From JAOUEA01 sp041287635 (GTDB taxonomy: Bacteria; Actinomycetota; UBA4738; HRBIN12): 16,299 nucleotides of DNA. The position numbers were made by a program, and so were the translations under genes. The stretch lies in contig JBGGNG010000192.1 of the NCBI GenBank assembly GCA_041287635.1, positions 1-16,299 of the forward strand. The letters are read 5' to 3'. Positions 14,661 through 16,299 of this stretch are shown here, piece after piece (position 1 is the stretch's first letter; every line of letters starts with the position of its first letter). The notes under the pieces are model-generated. The model made no database searches. It had not been told where the DNA came from and saw only the letters and a program-made list of their open reading frames with translations.

Positions 14661-15476
14661 GTGCGCAGCATCTCGCGCAACACCTCGTTGACGATCGTGA
14701 TCATCATGGCTGCCTCGTTGGCGGTGACGGTCATGCCGTCGTCGTCCGGAGCCGTCGAGAAGCGATTCTCGGTGTTCTGTGACTTCAGCCACTCGACGCG
14801 GCAGGACCCGATCGTGGCCCCCGGTCACCACCGGCGGAGCGACCACGAGCATGTGTTCTTCGGGAACCGCTCGACCCGCTCGCACTCGACGTATCGATCG
14901 ATGAGGCACGCCGGCTCCACATGCCGGTTGAGCGGTGACACCGCCGGCTACTGGGTGCCCGCTCTCGTCGACCTTGACGGAAAGCTGGTGAAGCCGCATG
15001 GGACCTTCGCCTACTACCGCTCCGTCGGGGCGCTGGCCGACGTGAACATCCGCGCCTTCCCCAAGGACTTCCGCATGATCTCCGACGACTTCCACTTCCA
15101 TTGCGGGGACGACCGCAACGAGTCGGACGTGCCGCTGGACTGCTCGAACGTGGCGGGCGGGAAGCGACTTCGGCTCTCCGTGATCTTCCCGTCGTGCTGG
15201 GACGGTCGGCGGCTCGACTCCAAGGACCACATGCGGCACGTGGCGTTCCCCACGGGGAAGGGCTGCCCCGACCGCCACCCGGTTGAACTGCCGAGGCTCG
15301 CGATCATCGCGCAGTTCCAGGTGCAGGACGCCGAGGGCTTCCGGCTGAGCTCGGGCTCGCCCGACACCGCGCACGGCGATTTCTGGAACACCTGGCACCA
15401 GAAGACGCTGCGCGACCTGGTGCAGCGGTGCCTCGGGCGTGGCGTGAACGAGCTCTGCGGTCAGATCCGCTCGTGA
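14661..15476 (+). CDS. Secreted DUF1996 domain protein
   Basis: A 271-residue protein of the DUF1996 family, better known from fungi and actinomycetes and of unknown function. Residues 1-31 are a signal peptide (basic start RSISR, hydrophobic core TIVIIMAASLAVTV, small residues SSSGA). The mature part carries the family blocks: DPIVAPGHHRRSDHEHVFFGN, GYWVPAL, YYRS, the FRMISDDFHFHC block, FPSCWDGRRLDSKDHMRHVAFP, CPDRHPVELP and DTAHGDFWNTW. Conserved His and Asp residues (SDHEH, DHMRH, HGDF) might bind metal or a glycan. Six or more cysteines fit disulfides outside the cell. The GTG at 14661 is preceded by AAGGGAG (14646-14652, spacing 8). It stands alone, convergent with the next gene. Confidence 0.88.
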   Translation: MRSISRNTSLTIVIIMAASLAVTVMPSSSGAVEKRFSVFCDFSHSTRQDPIVAPGHHRRSDHEHVFFGNRSTRSHSTYRSMRHAGSTCRLSGDTAGYWVPALVDLDGKLVKPHGTFAYYRSVGALADVNIRAFPKDFRMISDDFHFHCGDDRNESDVPLDCSNVAGGKRLRLSVIFPSCWDGRRLDSKDHMRHVAFPTGKGCPDRHPVELPRLAIIAQFQVQDAEGFRLSSGSPDTAHGDFWNTWHQKTLRDLVQRCLGRGVNELCGQIRS

Positions 15477-15479
15477 CCC

Positions 15480-15503
15480 GCTGGGCGGCCGGGGCCGCTC
15501 AGC
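15480..15503. terminator. Bidirectional terminator hairpin between convergent genes
   Basis: An 11-bp GC-rich stem (one G-U pair when read on the plus strand; a mismatch on the minus strand) formed by GCTGGGCGGCC and GGCCGCTCAGC, starting 4 nt after the DUF1996 stop. The right arm includes the TGA stop of the convergent GcvT-like gene (15499-15501). There is no T-tract. Confidence 0.6.
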
Positions 15504-16299
15504 GCCGACCGCCGCCGACCCGAGCGTCGATCGGGCGATCGAACGCGATCACCGTCAGCTCCGCCGGGCGATCGCGTTCGAGCCATGCGAACGCGAGGCC
15601 GGGGCCGTCGGCACGAGCGCCGCTCGTGACGTAGCCGATCGTGCGATCGCCTGCGCGGACGGGCTCACCCCCGCTCACGAGGCCGTCGACCTCGAGGCGC
15701 ACGAGCTCACACGGGCCCGCGTCGTCGGCGGCGCGGGCTGCGAACCGGGCGAGTCCGGCGGGGCGGGGGGCGTGCTCCGCGGTCACGTCGACGCCCGCTG
15801 CGGCGTATCCGGCATCGAGGCGCAACGTCTCGAACGCGCGACGACCCGCGGCGACCAGGTCGAGATCACGGCCCGCGTCCCACACGAGGTCCCAGAGGCG
15901 GAGTCCGAGGTCGGCGCTCGTCGTGAGCTCCCACCCCGGCTCGCCCACGTAGGACACCGACTGGGCGGTCACCGGCACCCCGTCCACGTCGAGCTCACGA
16001 ACCTGGAACCTGCCGAACGCGAGCGCGTCGGCGCCGCCCGTCACGAGTGATCCGAGCACGTCGGCGGCTCGGGGTCCCCAGAGACCGAGTGCGCACGTCG
16101 CGGTCGTGACGTCGCGCACCGTCACCGAACCGTCGTCGGGGGCCTCGCGGTGGAGCAGCGCCACGTCGGCGGGGGTCCCGAGGCCCACGACCCAGCGGTC
16201 CGGCAGCACGCGCGAGACGACCGCGTCGGTCAGCACCGTGCCCCGAGGACCGAGCACGAGCGTGTAGGCGGCCTAGCCCGCGGGTCGATCGAGATCGGC
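15499..16299 (-). pseudogene. GcvT-like C-terminal part of an FAD oxidoreductase, amber-interrupted, partial
   Basis: The minus-strand frame is open from the window edge except for one TAG (16275-16273). After it, 252+ residues match the folate-binding GcvT-like domains found in glycine cleavage T protein and at the C-terminus of sarcosine/dimethylglycine dehydrogenases. Landmarks are AAYTLVLGPRG, LGLWGPRAADVL, the block SYVGEPGWEL followed by LRLWDLVWDAGRD, AAGRRAFETLRLDAGY, and the C-terminal barrel with IGYVTSG. The YVGEPGWEL/TAEHxPxxAGL pattern resembles the dehydrogenase type more than stand-alone GcvT, so an FAD domain may lie beyond the window. The eight codons before the TAG (DLDRPAG and one more) are family-like, so homology spans the stop. 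GTG 16257 could restart a C-terminal fragment. No other lesion is seen. Confidence 0.75.

Noticed and set aside
4227..16299. Global reassignment of TAG to an amino acid
   Set aside because: Four genes end with TAG exactly where their families end, and two of those TAGs are built into -10 boxes, so TAG still works as a stop in this genome.

Overview
The window is very GC-rich, strongly coding on both strands, and carries an F420-type luciferase-like oxidoreductase, an actinobacterial-type adenosine deaminase, a secreted DUF1996 protein and many genes whose start codon sits 6-7 nt behind a TANNNT-like box (leaderless style). Together this suggests a chromosomal segment of an actinomycete-phylum bacterium (Actinomycetota). 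I cannot place it more finely. There are no RNA genes, insertion sequences, CRISPR arrays, phage or plasmid functions.

Layout. (1) 228-4166, plus strand: an operon of a secreted DUF4331 protein, a membrane-anchored TPR protein and a NicO-type nickel/cobalt transporter, with a strong hairpin between the first two genes and a GTGA overlap between the last two. (2) 4227-9736, plus strand: seven mostly housekeeping genes in a row: aldo/keto reductase (amber-interrupted), YbaK-type tRNA-editing protein, cyclodeaminase/cyclohydrolase-like protein (amber-interrupted), adenosine deaminase, alpha/beta hydrolase, a small PAS protein and a metallo-beta-lactamase-fold hydrolase. Four of them appear to have their own leaderless promoter despite the tight packing, and one more may. 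(3) 9745-12014, minus strand: two tandem paralogues of the alanine dehydrogenase / transhydrogenase fold, translationally coupled. (4) 12118-14437, plus strand: an MFS transporter divergent from the paralogue pair, then an LLM-class oxidoreductase. (5) 14661-15476, plus strand: secreted DUF1996 protein. (6) 15499 to the window end, minus strand: the GcvT-like C-terminal part of a probable FAD-dependent sarcosine/dimethylglycine dehydrogenase-type enzyme, interrupted by an amber codon and running off the window.

The most striking feature is that three of fifteen genes carry a single in-frame TAG with the reading frame and family similarity intact on both sides; in the aldo/keto reductase the TAG falls exactly on the catalytic tyrosine. 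Four other genes use TAG as a normal terminator, so wholesale reassignment is unlikely; amber suppression, fresh pseudogenes or consensus errors remain. A second theme is compact expression signals: two TAG stop codons double as the first half of the next gene's TAGGCT -10 box, and both convergent gene pairs end in hairpins that include stop codons.

Gene-free stretches are short (the longest, 1-227 and 14438-14660, are both under 300 nt).
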